Notes under the pieces: model-generated | Databases searched by the model: none | What the model saw: only the letters and a program-made list of their open reading frames with translations | What the model was told of the DNA's origin: nothing | Part shown: positions 9,656 through 17,335 of the stretch, piece by piece | Layout of the letters: each line of letters begins with the position of its first letter | Numbering within the stretch: the stretch's first letter is position 1 | Assembly (NCBI GenBank): GCA_902362975.1 | Contig: CABIYO010000025.1 | Coordinates: forward strand, 1 to 33,541 | Direction of reading: 5' to 3' | Source: Caryophanales bacterium | GTDB taxonomy: Bacteria; Bacillota; Bacilli; Exiguobacteriales; Exiguobacteriaceae | DNA: 33,541 nt | Made by a program: the position numbers and the translations under genes

Positions 9656-10171
9656 ATGGGTCAAATCTTACTCATCCTACTGCTACAACTAATCTACGTT
9701 CCGGTGTTGACGCTCCGGACGATCATGCTCGTGAAAGGGAAGACCGTCATCGCCGGTCTATTCGGAACGCTAGAGACGCTCATCTATATCTTCGCGCTCG
9801 GCATCGTGTTCCAGGATCTGACGACGGTCGGTATGATTGTGTATGCGGTCGGTTTCGGGCTCGGGATCTTACTTGGCGGATTCGTCGAACGAAAACTCGC
9901 CATCGGTTACAACATGATTCAAGTCCATACGAAAGAATATCCGGCGGAGCTCATCCAACAGATGCGTGACAACGGATATGGGGTCACGCATTATCAAGGG
10001 CAAGGACGTGACGGGGTCCGTTACCGTCTTGACGTATTGGCGGCCCGGACCCGGATGATTGAATTGCGTGAACTTGTCGAGAAACATGAACCGAAAGCGT
10101 TCCTCGTCGCATTTGACCCAATCGACTTCAAAGGCGGTTATATGATGAAAGGACTGCGTCGCCCGAAATGA
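9656..10171 (+). CDS. UPF0316/DUF2179 membrane protein (YebE-like)
   Basis: 171 residues. Three hydrophobic segments at about 3-22, 31-53 and 58-78 form a small membrane domain, followed by a soluble C-terminal domain (90-165) of the DUF2179 type also found at the end of YitT proteins. A YitT-family gene is present at 25788. GGAGGTCG lies 7-10 nt before the ATG. Function of the family is unknown; a ligand-gated membrane role has been suggested by the domain only. Own terminator follows. Confidence 0.85.
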   Translation: MGQILLILLLQLIYVPVLTLRTIMLVKGKTVIAGLFGTLETLIYIFALGIVFQDLTTVGMIVYAVGFGLGILLGGFVERKLAIGYNMIQVHTKEYPAELIQQMRDNGYGVTHYQGQGRDGVRYRLDVLAARTRMIELRELVEKHEPKAFLVAFDPIDFKGGYMMKGLRRPK

Positions 10172-10176
10172 CGCAC

Positions 10177-10203
10177 AAGACTCACGAACGTGGGTCTTTT
10201 TTT
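10177..10203 (+). terminator. Terminator after the UPF0316 gene
   Basis: AAGACTCAC (10177-10185) and GTGGGTCTT (10190-10198) pair around GAAC, with T to 10203. Its presence shows that the next gene does not start at the ATG at 10168, although that frame is open. Confidence 0.9.
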
Positions 10204-10260
10204 GTTAGAGTAGGGATTTTATCTCGTGACAGGGAACTAGTGAAGAAAGGAGATGAGACC

Positions 10261-10704
10261 GTGAAACGAAATCGACGTGTGTGGATGATCTTACTGTTTA
10301 TACTTGTCGGGGCGGGAATCGTTTATTTCGCCATGACCTTATTTGGGGATGGAGAGGACAGTGTCAAGCCGCCGCTTCCAACGATTCGGGTCGGCTCGGT
10401 ATCGGCAGAAGTGGAACAATCGACGTACTGTTGGGAGACCGGCAATCAAGCGACATGCGCCGAATATGGACTACCGGAAGCGGACGATCTTCAACTGATC
10501 ACTGTCAAACCGGGAGACCGGATCGATGTCGTCTATCATGCAGAACCGATGACATCGAGTTTCAATCGAATCGAGGATGGAGAACTTATCTCGTCAGAAG
10601 CGATTGTCCCAGATGAACCAGGTGTCTATCTGTATGAAATCGGTGGGGAATGGAAACAAGGCGATAGTCGTTACGTCTTCGGTGTCCAGGTTCCTGAAAA
10701 CTAA
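10261..10704 (+). CDS. Membrane-anchored extracellular protein, function unknown
   Basis: About 147 residues. Basic N-terminus (MKRNRRVW) followed by one hydrophobic segment at about 8-27 and an acidic domain outside the membrane. There is no lipobox cysteine after the hydrophobic segment, so it is probably an uncleaved anchor. Two Cys in the domain (CWETGNQATC, about 58-67) could form a disulfide. The frame is open from 10168, but that would run through the preceding terminator; the GTG at 10261 has AAAGGAG at the right distance. The next gene's promoter starts 4 nt after the stop. No family recognised. Confidence 0.7.
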   Translation: MKRNRRVWMILLFILVGAGIVYFAMTLFGDGEDSVKPPLPTIRVGSVSAEVEQSTYCWETGNQATCAEYGLPEADDLQLITVKPGDRIDVVYHAEPMTSSFNRIEDGELISSEAIVPDEPGVYLYEIGGEWKQGDSRYVFGVQVPEN

Positions 10705-10707
10705 TGG

Positions 10708-10738
10708 TTGACCTGCCTCTAAGGGGCGGCTATACAGT
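10708..10738 (+). promoter_or_regulatory. MerR-type operator-promoter
   Basis: TTGACC (10708-10713) and TACAGT (10733-10738) are 19 nt apart, the long spacer typical of promoters activated by MerR proteins (TATACA at 10731 would give 17). Between them lies the imperfect palindrome GCCTCTAAGGGGC (10716-10728), centred on the spacer as in BmrR, CueR and SoxR targets. It lies directly before a MerR-family gene, so autoregulation is likely. Confidence 0.7.
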
Positions 10739-10760
10739 GAAGATAGGAGGTGGGGAAACG

Positions 10761-11456
10761 GTGATACCAATCGGAAGAGTCGCGCATGTGACCGGGTTGT
10801 CGGTCAAGGCGATTAAATTTTACGAAGGATGCGGGTTGATTCGACCGACACGATCGGACAACCAGTATCGGATGTATGGAATGGAAGAGATTCGACGGTT
10901 GAGTGAAATTAAACGATTGCGTCAAATCGGGCTCAGTTTAGAGCAGATTCAATCAGGTCAGTCGACTGATACGCTACTTGAAACACGGTTATGTGAAGTC
11001 AGGAAAGAAATCGAACAGCTTTGCCAAATCGAGAGACAAATTCGGTCGATGCAATCAGGAGGGAACGACATGAACATTCGATATGAAACATTACGTGAAC
11101 CGATTACAGTCTATGGATATGGGAGTACGTTAGAAGAAATCCCGAAGGTGTGGGCGAGACTCCAATCAGAATTGACGACGGACGAGTCGTACGGGGTCTG
11201 TCTCCCACAGGAGAATGGTTATGTTGCGGGAATGACGAAACCGGTGTCGGGAGAAGATGCGCGTCGTGTCGAACTGACAAAAGGGAACTATATCGTCGCG
11301 ACGGTGGAGGGAGGCATCCCGATGATTCCGTCTACGTATGAGCAGCTAGTAAACGTTCCAGACGTGACGCTACGAGACGCGGTCGACTTCGAGCGCTATA
11401 TTCACGGGCAAGGGGGAGCGGACGACATCATTGAGATTTGGATGCCGATTGAATGA
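10761..11456 (+). CDS. MerR-family regulator with GyrI-like effector domain
   Basis: 231 residues. Winged helix-turn-helix at 3-70 (IGRVAHVTGLSVKAIKFYE, then the wing YRMYG), coiled linker at 72-100, and from about 104 a GyrI-like domain (VYGYGSTLEEIPKVW ... IIEIWMPIE) of the kind that binds hydrophobic or cationic effectors in BmrR, Mta and Rob. The open frame extends up to 10704, but that would translate the promoter; GTG at 10761 has AGGAGGTG 8 nt upstream and gives the normal MerR N-terminus. No efflux pump gene is adjacent, so targets other than itself are unknown. Confidence 0.85.
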   Translation: MIPIGRVAHVTGLSVKAIKFYEGCGLIRPTRSDNQYRMYGMEEIRRLSEIKRLRQIGLSLEQIQSGQSTDTLLETRLCEVRKEIEQLCQIERQIRSMQSGGNDMNIRYETLREPITVYGYGSTLEEIPKVWARLQSELTTDESYGVCLPQENGYVAGMTKPVSGEDARRVELTKGNYIVATVEGGIPMIPSTYEQLVNVPDVTLRDAVDFERYIHGQGGADDIIEIWMPIE

Positions 11457-11492
11457 AAAAGACGTTTCCCGTTTGAGCGGGAAACGTCTTTT
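11457..11492. terminator. Bidirectional terminator between merR-like gene and clpP
   Basis: Perfect 15-bp stem AAAAGACGTTTCCCG (11457-11471) with its complement at 11478-11492, loop TTTGAG. It has A and T flanks that serve both converging genes. Confidence 0.93.
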
Positions 11493-11498
11493 GTGTGA

Positions 11499-12074
11499 TT
11501 AACGTGTCATGACTTTGTCGATGAGACCGTAGTCTTTCGCTTGGTCAGCTGACATGAAGTAGTCACGCTCTGTGTCGCGCTCGATGACTTCAAGTGGCTG
11601 TCCAGTGTTTTCTGCCATGATTTGGTTCAATTTCTCACGCATCTTGATGATGCGTTCTGCGTGAATTTTAATGTCTGACGCTTGGCCTTGTGTGCCGCCG
11701 AGCGGTTGGTGAATCATGATTTCTGCGTTCGGCAATGCGAAGCGTTTTCCTTTTTCACCGGCTTGGAGCAAGAAGGCACCCATCGATGCGGCCATTCCGA
11801 TACAAATCGTCGACACGTTCGGCTTGATGAAGTTCATCGTGTCATAAATCGCCATACCCGCTGTGATCGAACCACCTGGGCTGTTGATGTAGAGTGAGAT
11901 GTCCTTTTCCGGGTCCTCAGCTGCGAGGAAGAGGAGCTGTGCGACGATGGAGTTTGCGACGTTGTCGTCAATCGCACTTCCGAGAAGGATGATACGGTCT
12001 TTGAGCAAGCGTGAGTAGATGTCATACGCGCGCTCCCCACGGCCTGTCTGTTCGATAACTGTTGGAATTAACAT
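11499..12074 (-). CDS. clpP: ATP-dependent Clp protease proteolytic subunit
   Basis: 191 residues. Serine peptidase forming the 14-mer chamber that works with ClpX and ClpC ATPases on misfolded, regulatory and ssrA-tagged proteins. Catalytic triad Ser97 (GMAASMG), His122 (IHQPLGG) and Asp171 (ERDYFMS), each one position lower than in Bacillus subtilis ClpP, reflecting one residue less at the N-terminus. The start is set by AAAGGAGG 8 nt upstream. The gene faces the merR-like gene and follows a promoter with a CtsR-type operator. The substrate-tagging partner, tmRNA with SmpB, is also in this window. Confidence 0.98.
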   Translation of the reverse strand: MLIPTVIEQTGRGERAYDIYSRLLKDRIILLGSAIDDNVANSIVAQLLFLAAEDPEKDISLYINSPGGSITAGMAIYDTMNFIKPNVSTICIGMAASMGAFLLQAGEKGKRFALPNAEIMIHQPLGGTQGQASDIKIHAERIIKMREKLNQIMAENTGQPLEVIERDTERDYFMSADQAKDYGLIDKVMTR

Positions 12075-12107
12075 TGAATCTGCCTCCTTTATGTAGGTTG
12101 TAATTTC

Positions 12108-12136
12108 ATCATACCTGTATAGTCAATGATGGTCAA
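12108..12136 (-). promoter_or_regulatory. Promoter of clpP
   Basis: On the minus strand TTGACC (12136-12131), 17 nt, TATGAT (12113-12108), about 35 nt before the clpP ATG. The -35 lies inside the CtsR-type operator, so bound repressor would block RNA polymerase. Confidence 0.8.
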
Positions 12137-12137
12137 A
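12121..12137. promoter_or_regulatory. CtsR-type operator
   Basis: AGTCAATGATGGTCAAA on the + strand fits the CtsR heptad repeat RGTCAAA-NAN-RGTCAAA with one mismatch (T for A at the end of the first heptad). A third, weaker half site, AGTCATC, lies at 12142-12148. CtsR represses clp genes in Bacillales and is released by heat or protein stress. Confidence 0.75.
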
Positions 12138-12186
12138 CGATAGTCATCGTCATTCACCTATTCCACGATTTTCTCGTCGTGAAACG

Positions 12187-12216
12187 AAAAAGAGGCCAGG
12201 CAATCTGCCTGACCTC
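12187..12216 (-). terminator. Terminator of the tRNA-Arg transcript
   Basis: Minus-strand stem GAGGTCAGGCA (12216-12206) with TGCCTGGCCTC (12202-12192) around GAT, one G-U pair, followed by T at 12191-12187. It separates the tRNA from clpP, so clpP depends on its own promoter. Confidence 0.85.
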
Positions 12217-12225
12217 TCCATCTGA

Positions 12226-12298
12226 TACACCCGGAGAGATTCGAACTCCCGACACCTGGCACCGGAAACCAGTGCTCTATCCCCTGAGCTACGGGTGC
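12226..12298 (-). tRNA. tRNA-Arg (anticodon CCG)
   Basis: 73 nt with a complete cloverleaf on the minus strand: acceptor GCACCCG/CGGGTGT (one G-U at the end), D arm GCTC/GAGC, anticodon arm CTGGT/GCCAG closing the loop TTCCGGT with anticodon CCG, T arm GGGAG/CTCTC with TTCGAAT, discriminator A. CCA is not encoded. It reads CGG codons. Confidence 0.96.
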
Positions 12299-12317
12299 AT
12301 ATCTATGATACGAATTT

Positions 12318-12346
12318 ATTATACATATATTTTATTAAAAAAGCAA
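12318..12346 (-). promoter_or_regulatory. Promoter of tRNA-Arg
   Basis: Minus strand TTGCTT (12346-12341), 17 nt, consensus TATAAT (12323-12318), 20 nt before the tRNA 5' end. The spacer is AT-rich. Confidence 0.8.
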
Positions 12347-12421
12347 TCCTGTTCGCATAGCTTTTTTGAGCGCGACGGAAGCGGGTTCGTTACAATAGAA
12401 TAGAAAAGAGGGGGGAGAACG

Positions 12422-13567
12422 ATGCAACGGCAGGAGCAAAAACAAATCCAGCAACAACAGATGACGCAAGACCTCGTGCAGCGGTTACCGGTCCTTGAGG
12501 CGGATCGTCTTGCACTCGCATTCCGACTGGCGCGTCTTGCACGACATAACCCGAACATTCACATCGGGAGCGGGAGCATCGATTGGATTGCAGATGCGGC
12601 GAGCTCGTTTGAGGAGAAGCTGTTCACACAGATTCATGAGGGGAGCGGTAGTGAGGATGAGAAAGCGTTGCGACGACAACTCGTCCTCATGCTCGACCAT
12701 CGGGGATTATTGCCGGATACGAATGAGGTGTTGGCGACACGACTCGGTGTCGACGTCACTCAAATCGAACAGGCGCGGCAGGCGCTTTTATTTCTTGAAC
12801 CAACGGGGATTGGCTCAAGAACAGAACGGGAGTGTCAATATCGACATGCAATCGAACATGAGGACCCTCGCATCGTCGATGTTTTCGAAGCAATCGAGAG
12901 TGGGGTGAGTCCTCAACAGATGGCGACTGCTCTTGCTATTTCAGAGGAGGAATTGGAAAGACTGGAACGAATCGTCGCGACACTTCCGGAACGTCCTCCA
13001 TTATATGAAGAAACGGGTCAGGTTTTTCCGGAAGTCGAGGTACGCTATGAAGAGGGGACACTCGTCACGACGTGGCTCAGTCCAGAACTCGACGAGACGC
13101 GTGTCGGGAATGACCGTGAGGCGAAATGGTGGATGACGTCCCTTTCGATGCGGAACGAGACGCTGCGTGAGATCTGGTCAATCATTGAAGCACGTCAGAC
13201 CGAGTGGCTTCAAGGGGAACTTGTCCTGAATCCGTTGACCCGACGGACGGTCGCGCAGCTCATCGGAAAACATGAATCGACGGTCGGCCGAGCCATCCAA
13301 GGGAAGTTCGCCAAGACAGAAGGTGGCATCATGGAATGGCGACACTTTTTTGTCCGGTCGACAAGTCGCGGGCATTCGCCATTTATGATTAAACGAGCAC
13401 TCGCAGAACTGATTCAACGAGAGAAGGCACCACAAAGTGACCAGGCGCTTGCGAATGAATTGGTGCGATACGGATATCAAGTGACCCGGCGGACGGTGAC
13501 GAACTATCGGGAAGAGCTTGGCTTCGGCAATTCGCGCGAGCGCGAGCGACAGGTATGGAAGGGATGA
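12422..13567 (+). CDS. sigL: RNA polymerase sigma-54 factor, short and divergent
   Basis: 381 residues, shorter than the usual 430-480. Region I (about 1-50) is Gln-rich (MQRQEQKQIQQQQMTQDL) as in sigma-54 but with a Leu/Arg pattern unlike the common one. The core-binding part follows (about 80-210), then the DNA-binding helix-turn-helix (about 283-300, TVAQLIGKHESTVGRAIQGK) and the RpoN box TRRTVTNYRE at 355-364, which matches 7 of 10 positions of the consensus ARRTVAKYRE. It directs transcription from -24/-12 promoters with an AAA+ activator, none of which lies in the window. Listeria also has this gene just before cggR. The start has AGAGGGGGGA upstream. A possible promoter is TTGAGC (12366) with TACAAT (12391), spacer 19. 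Confidence 0.9.
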   Translation: MQRQEQKQIQQQQMTQDLVQRLPVLEADRLALAFRLARLARHNPNIHIGSGSIDWIADAASSFEEKLFTQIHEGSGSEDEKALRRQLVLMLDHRGLLPDTNEVLATRLGVDVTQIEQARQALLFLEPTGIGSRTERECQYRHAIEHEDPRIVDVFEAIESGVSPQQMATALAISEEELERLERIVATLPERPPLYEETGQVFPEVEVRYEEGTLVTTWLSPELDETRVGNDREAKWWMTSLSMRNETLREIWSIIEARQTEWLQGELVLNPLTRRTVAQLIGKHESTVGRAIQGKFAKTEGGIMEWRHFFVRSTSRGHSPFMIKRALAELIQREKAPQSDQALANELVRYGYQVTRRTVTNYREELGFGNSRERERQVWKG

Positions 13568-13572
13568 CGAAG

Positions 13573-13830
13573 ATGAAATTAACATTATACAAACGCGACA
13601 ATTGCTCACTATGTGACGAGGCGGTCGTCATGCTCGAATGGTTACAGGAAGATTATCCAATCGAACTCGAACAAATCGATATCACCGGGGATGAGGTGCT
13701 CGAGGCAAAGTACCTCTTTGAAATCCCTGTTCTCATACATGAAGGTGTGGTCATCAGTCAAGGGCGATATGATGACAACAAAGTTGAAGATTTTGTTAAG
13801 TATACGCTTACATCGAAAAAAAACGTTTGA
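13573..13830 (+). CDS. Glutaredoxin-like thiol protein
   Basis: About 85 residues. It opens with the thioredoxin-fold strand MKLTLYKRDNC and the redox motif CSLC (residues 11-14), then a helix, the strand LEQIDITGD, and the cis-Pro loop EIPVLI. This is the DUF836 glutaredoxin-like family seen in many Bacillales. The electron donor is unknown. The frame is open from 13555 and overlaps sigL there, but GGAAGGG at 13557 has correct spacing only for the ATG at 13573. Confidence 0.88.
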   Translation: MKLTLYKRDNCSLCDEAVVMLEWLQEDYPIELEQIDITGDEVLEAKYLFEIPVLIHEGVVISQGRYDDNKVEDFVKYTLTSKKNV

Positions 13831-13835
13831 AGGGG

Positions 13836-13864
13836 TTGCCAGACGGAAAAGTGATTGATAAGAT
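13836..13864 (+). promoter_or_regulatory. Promoter of the cggR-glycolytic operon
   Basis: TTGCCA (13836-13841), 17 nt, TAAGAT (13859-13864). It lies 6 bases after the glutaredoxin stop and just upstream of the CggR-type operator. Confidence 0.65.
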
Positions 13865-13877
13865 GAACTCGTAGCGG

Positions 13878-13914
13878 TGGGACGTAAATAAAAAAGTGGG
13901 ACAAAAGTTGTCCA
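13878..13914 (+). promoter_or_regulatory. CggR-type operator
   Basis: Direct repeat GTGGGAC at 13877-13883 and 13896-13902, starting 19 nt apart, and a following GTCC at 13910-13913 that makes GGAC-N7-GTCC with the second copy. This is the arrangement of the Bacillus subtilis CggR operator between the promoter and cggR. It lies 14 nt downstream of the -10, consistent with the known roadblock mechanism, which fructose-1,6-bisphosphate relieves. Confidence 0.75.
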
Positions 13915-13939
13915 CACTGAAAGTCGAGGGGGTATGAAC

Positions 13940-14968
13940 ATGATCCAGCAACTGATTCACGTTCAGAAGCAAATTGTCCCTGACCTGCTCGATACGCTCC
14001 GACATCGTTACGATATCTTACATTATGTCCGCCTGATGCAGCCGATTGGCCGCAGGACTCTCGCAACGAGCTTGGGACTGACCGAACGGGTACTCAGACG
14101 AGAAGTCGACTTTTTGAAAGACCAAGGTCTTCTTTACGTCGCTACTCAAGGAATTTCCCTCAGCGAGACGGGACGAAACGTCTTACGAGAGTTGCACGAG
14201 ATCATGGGAGAACTTCTCGGGATCTCAGAAGTGGCAAGAGAGCTCGAAGAGAAATTAGGGGTTCGCCAAGTCGTCATCGTACCGGGTGACTCGGATGAGA
14301 CATTCTGGGTCCAACGCGATATCGGACGGGCGGCGGTCACGCAACTCAAAGCGCGGCTCGCACCGGATGATAATGTGATTGCGGTAACGGGAGGAACGAC
14401 GATGGCATCGGTCGCGGCGATGATGTCGCCCGATAAAAAAGAACGCCCGATGCATTTCGTGCCCGCACGAGGAGGTCTCGGCGAAACGCTTGAACTTCAG
14501 GCGAACACCGTCTGTTCACGCATGGCGGACCGGGCTCACGCAGACTATCATCTTCTACATATTCCGGATGAAGTATCACAAGAAACGTTCGACCGGATGG
14601 TGGAGGAACCTAGCATCAAAAATGTGCTGGAAATGATTAGAGCGGCGCGAATTGTGGTACATGGAATTGGTGAGGCAGAAACGATGGCAAAGCGCCGTCA
14701 CGCATCACCGGAGCATTTGCGGATGATTGAACGGCATGACGCCGTCGCCGAAGCATTCGGATATTATTTCAATGCTGAAGGTGAAATCGTCCATCGCGTC
14801 AAGACGGTCGGGATCCAACTCGAAGAGCTGGATGACATGGATACCGTCATCGCGGTTGCCGGAGGAAAATCGAAGGCACAGGCGATCGCCGCTTATGCGA
14901 AACACACGTCGAACATCATCCTCGTCACAGACGAAGGTGCGGCGAAAGAATTATTAACTTGTTATTAA
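13940..14968 (+). CDS. cggR: Central glycolytic genes regulator CggR (SorC family)
   Basis: 342 residues. Helix-turn-helix at about 35-60 (GRRTLATSLGLTERVLRREVDFL), then the SorC sugar-binding domain (about 90-340) that binds fructose-1,6-bisphosphate, with GGTTMASVA and VVHGIGEAETMA typical of the family. It represses its own operon when glycolytic flux is low. Two ATG codons are available; GAGGGGG at 13926-13932 is only 1 nt from the first (13934) but 7 nt from the second (13940), and the second also gives the family N-terminus (MIQQLIHVQKQIVPDLL). First gene of cggR-gap-pgk-tpiA-gpmI-eno. Confidence 0.95.
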   Translation: MIQQLIHVQKQIVPDLLDTLRHRYDILHYVRLMQPIGRRTLATSLGLTERVLRREVDFLKDQGLLYVATQGISLSETGRNVLRELHEIMGELLGISEVARELEEKLGVRQVVIVPGDSDETFWVQRDIGRAAVTQLKARLAPDDNVIAVTGGTTMASVAAMMSPDKKERPMHFVPARGGLGETLELQANTVCSRMADRAHADYHLLHIPDEVSQETFDRMVEEPSIKNVLEMIRAARIVVHGIGEAETMAKRRHASPEHLRMIERHDAVAEAFGYYFNAEGEIVHRVKTVGIQLEELDDMDTVIAVAGGKSKAQAIAAYAKHTSNIILVTDEGAAKELLTCY

Positions 14969-14992
14969 AGAGTTGACCCCCCGTTGGCTCTT
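14968..14992 (+). other. Hairpin between cggR and gap
   Basis: AAGAGTTGAC (14968-14977) pairs with GTTGGCTCTT (14983-14992) with three G-U pairs around a loop of five C. No T run follows, so it is not a terminator. In Bacillus the cggR-gapA message is cut just before gapA and a stem-loop protects the downstream part; the position fits that. Confidence 0.55.
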
Positions 14993-15027
14993 CAATAAAT
15001 AGCTTCTACCCTAAGGAGGAAATGAAC

Positions 15028-16035
15028 ATGGCAGTAAAAGTTGGTATTAACGGATTTGGACGTATCGGTCGTTTGGCATTCCGCGAGATCATCAAAAACG
15101 AAGGAATCGAAGTTGTTGCAATCAACGACTTGACAGACACGAAGATGCTTGCGCACCTTCTCAAGTATGACACGACTCAAGGTCGTTTCGACGGAGAAGT
15201 TGAAGTACACGACGATCACTTCCTCGTAAACGGAGAGAAAGTGATCACGCTCGCTAACCGTAACCCTGAAGAACTTCCATGGGGAGACCTCGGTGTAGAC
15301 ATCGTTCTCGAATGTACTGGATTCTTCACTTCAAAAGAAAAAGCTGAGCTTCACTTGAAAGCTGGCGCGAAGAAAGTTGTGATCTCGGCTCCTGCTACAG
15401 GTGACATGAAGACTGTTGTTTACAACACAAACCATGACATCCTCGATGGTACTGAAACAGTTATCTCAGGTGCTTCTTGTACAACAAACTGCTTGGCGCC
15501 AATGGCTAAAGTACTTCAAGACCAGTTCGGAATCGTTGAAGGTCTCATGACGACAATCCACGCTTACACTGGCGACCAAAACACGCTTGACGCTCCACAC
15601 CCGAAAGGTGACTTCCGTCGTGCGCGTGCAGCTGCAGCGAACATCGTTCCTAACACAACAGGTGCTGCGAAAGCAATCGGTCTCGTAATCCCTGAACTTC
15701 AAGGAAAACTTGACGGTTCTGCACAACGTGTACCAGTTGCTACAGGTTCACTCACTGAGCTCGTAACTGTACTCGAGAAGCAAGTAACTGTTGACGAAGT
15801 AAACGCAGCAATGAAAGCAGCAGCGAACGAGTCATTCGGTTACACTGAAGACGAAATCGTTTCTTCTGACATCGTTGGAATCACATACGGTTCACTCTTC
15901 GACGCGACTCAAACGAAAGTCATGACAGTTGGCGACAAGCAACTTGTTAAAACAGTTTCTTGGTACGACAACGAAATGTCTTACACTGCACAATTGGTTC
16001 GCACAGTTAAGCACTTCGCTAACATCGCGAAGTAA
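15028..16035 (+). CDS. gapA: Glyceraldehyde-3-phosphate dehydrogenase (glycolytic, NAD-dependent)
   Basis: 335 residues. Converts glyceraldehyde 3-phosphate, NAD+ and phosphate to 1,3-bisphosphoglycerate in the cytoplasm. NAD fold [10 protein letters not shown] at 7-16, catalytic Cys151 in SGASCTTN, the following [10 protein letters not shown] with the active His, and WYDNEMSY near the C-terminus. AGGAGG (15014-15019) is 2 nt from an ATG at 15022 but 8 nt from that at 15028, which gives the canonical [11 protein letters not shown] start. Placement after cggR and codon bias towards T-ending and C-ending optimal codons fit a very highly expressed glycolytic enzyme, not the gluconeogenic paralogue GapB. 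Confidence 0.98.
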   Translation: MAVKVGINGFGRIGRLAFREIIKNEGIEVVAINDLTDTKMLAHLLKYDTTQGRFDGEVEVHDDHFLVNGEKVITLANRNPEELPWGDLGVDIVLECTGFFTSKEKAELHLKAGAKKVVISAPATGDMKTVVYNTNHDILDGTETVISGASCTTNCLAPMAKVLQDQFGIVEGLMTTIHAYTGDQNTLDAPHPKGDFRRARAAAANIVPNTTGAAKAIGLVIPELQGKLDGSAQRVPVATGSLTELVTVLEKQVTVDEVNAAMKAAANESFGYTEDEIVSSDIVGITYGSLFDATQTKVMTVGDKQLVKTVSWYDNEMSYTAQLVRTVKHFANIAK

Positions 16036-16057
16036 TTTCGTGAACTAAATAGAATCA

Positions 16058-16095
16058 AATAGGAGCGGAAACAAGAGATTGTTCTCCGCTCTATT
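16058..16095 (+). other. Long hairpin with GAGA tetraloop between gap and pgk
   Basis: Bases 16058-16074 pair with 16079-16095: 16 pairs with two single-base bulges (G at 16062, C at 16084), closed by the GNRA loop GAGA at 16075-16078. It is followed by TATGAAA, not a T run, so it is unlikely to be a full terminator. It may protect the gap 3' end or set the ratio of gap to pgk message. Confidence 0.6.
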
Positions 16096-16132
16096 TATGA
16101 AATGACACGCACGACATATGGAGGCGAAAGTT

Positions 16133-17317
16133 ATGAACAAACAGTCTATTCGTGACATCGATGTAAAAGGGAAACGCGTCTTTTGCCGCGTTGACTTCAA
16201 CGTTCCACTCAAAGATGGCGTCATCCAAGACGAAACTCGGATCCAAGCCGCACTTCCAACGATCAAGCACTTGCTTGACGGTGGTGCGAAACTCGTCCTT
16301 GCGAGCCACCTCGGTCGTCCAAAAGGCGAGAAGAACCCTGAGTTCTCACTTGCTCCAGTAGCGAAGCGTCTCGCTGAGCTCCTCGGAAAAGATGTACCGC
16401 TCGTCGAAGAAGCATACGGTCCAGTCGCAGAAGAAGCAGTCGCTAAACTCTCTGAAGGCGATGTCGTCGTTTTAGAGAACGTTCGTTTCTACCCAGGTGA
16501 AACGAAAAACGACCCTGAACTTGCAAAAGGATTTGCAGCACTTGCTGACGTATACGTCAACGACGCGTTCGGCGCGGCTCACCGTGCACATGCTTCAACA
16601 GAAGGGATTGCACACCACGTGGACACAGCCGTTGCTGGTCTCTTGATGGAAAAAGAACTTGAAGTTCTCGGTAAAGCTCTGTCAAACCCAGACCGTCCGT
16701 TCACGGCGATTATTGGCGGGTCGAAAGTAGCGGATAAGATTGGGGTCATCGACCACCTTCTTGACATCGTTGACACACTCATCATCGGTGGCGGACTCTC
16801 ATACACGTTCTCGAAAGCACTCGGGTACGAAGTCGGAACGTCACTCCTTGAAGAGGATAAGCTTGACCTCGCTCGTCAATTCATGAAGAAGGCAGAAGAC
16901 AAAGGCGTGAAATTCTTGATGCCTGTCGACTGCGTCATTGCAAAAGAATTTGGCGAAGAAACGTATGTCGGCCCAGTCGATATCGACTCGATCCCAGCGG
17001 ATCACATGGGTCTCGATATCGGACCGAAGACAGTCGAACTTTATGCGGATGCGATTCGCGAATCGAAACTTGTCGTATGGAACGGACCGATGGGCGTATT
17101 CGAACTCGATAAATACGCAAACGGAACGAAAGGTGTCGCTCAAGCACTTGCGGACAGCGATGCATACTCAATCATCGGTGGTGGCGACTCAGCAGCTGCG
17201 GTAGCCAAGTTTGGTCTTGCTGACAAAATGAGTCACATCTCAACTGGTGGCGGCGCGTCACTCGAATTCATGGAAGGCAAAAAACTTCCAGGTGTCGAGG
17301 CGTTGAACGACAAGTAA
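16133..17317 (+). CDS. pgk: Phosphoglycerate kinase
   Basis: 394 residues, the usual length. Transfers phosphate from 1,3-bisphosphoglycerate to ADP. N-terminal substrate domain with RVDFNVPL (18-25), SHLGRPKG and [10 protein letters not shown]-terminal nucleotide domain with GGSKVADK and GGGDSAAAV near the hinge. The ATG at 16118 overlaps the Shine-Dalgarno GGAGGCG (16120-16126), so the ATG at 16133 is the start. Confidence 0.98.
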   Translation: MNKQSIRDIDVKGKRVFCRVDFNVPLKDGVIQDETRIQAALPTIKHLLDGGAKLVLASHLGRPKGEKNPEFSLAPVAKRLAELLGKDVPLVEEAYGPVAEEAVAKLSEGDVVVLENVRFYPGETKNDPELAKGFAALADVYVNDAFGAAHRAHASTEGIAHHVDTAVAGLLMEKELEVLGKALSNPDRPFTAIIGGSKVADKIGVIDHLLDIVDTLIIGGGLSYTFSKALGYEVGTSLLEEDKLDLARQFMKKAEDKGVKFLMPVDCVIAKEFGEETYVGPVDIDSIPADHMGLDIGPKTVELYADAIRESKLVVWNGPMGVFELDKYANGTKGVAQALADSDAYSIIGGGDSAAAVAKFGLADKMSHISTGGGASLEFMEGKKLPGVEALNDK

Positions 17318-17335
17318 TTTAGAGGAGGGTTATCG

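Noticed and set aside
10168..10260. N-terminal extension of the membrane-anchored protein
   Set aside because: It would translate through the terminator at 10177-10203, and a better start with AAAGGAG is at 10261.
10704..10760. N-terminal extension of the MerR-like regulator
   Set aside because: The segment holds the operator-promoter, and the MerR fold begins at the GTG at 10761.
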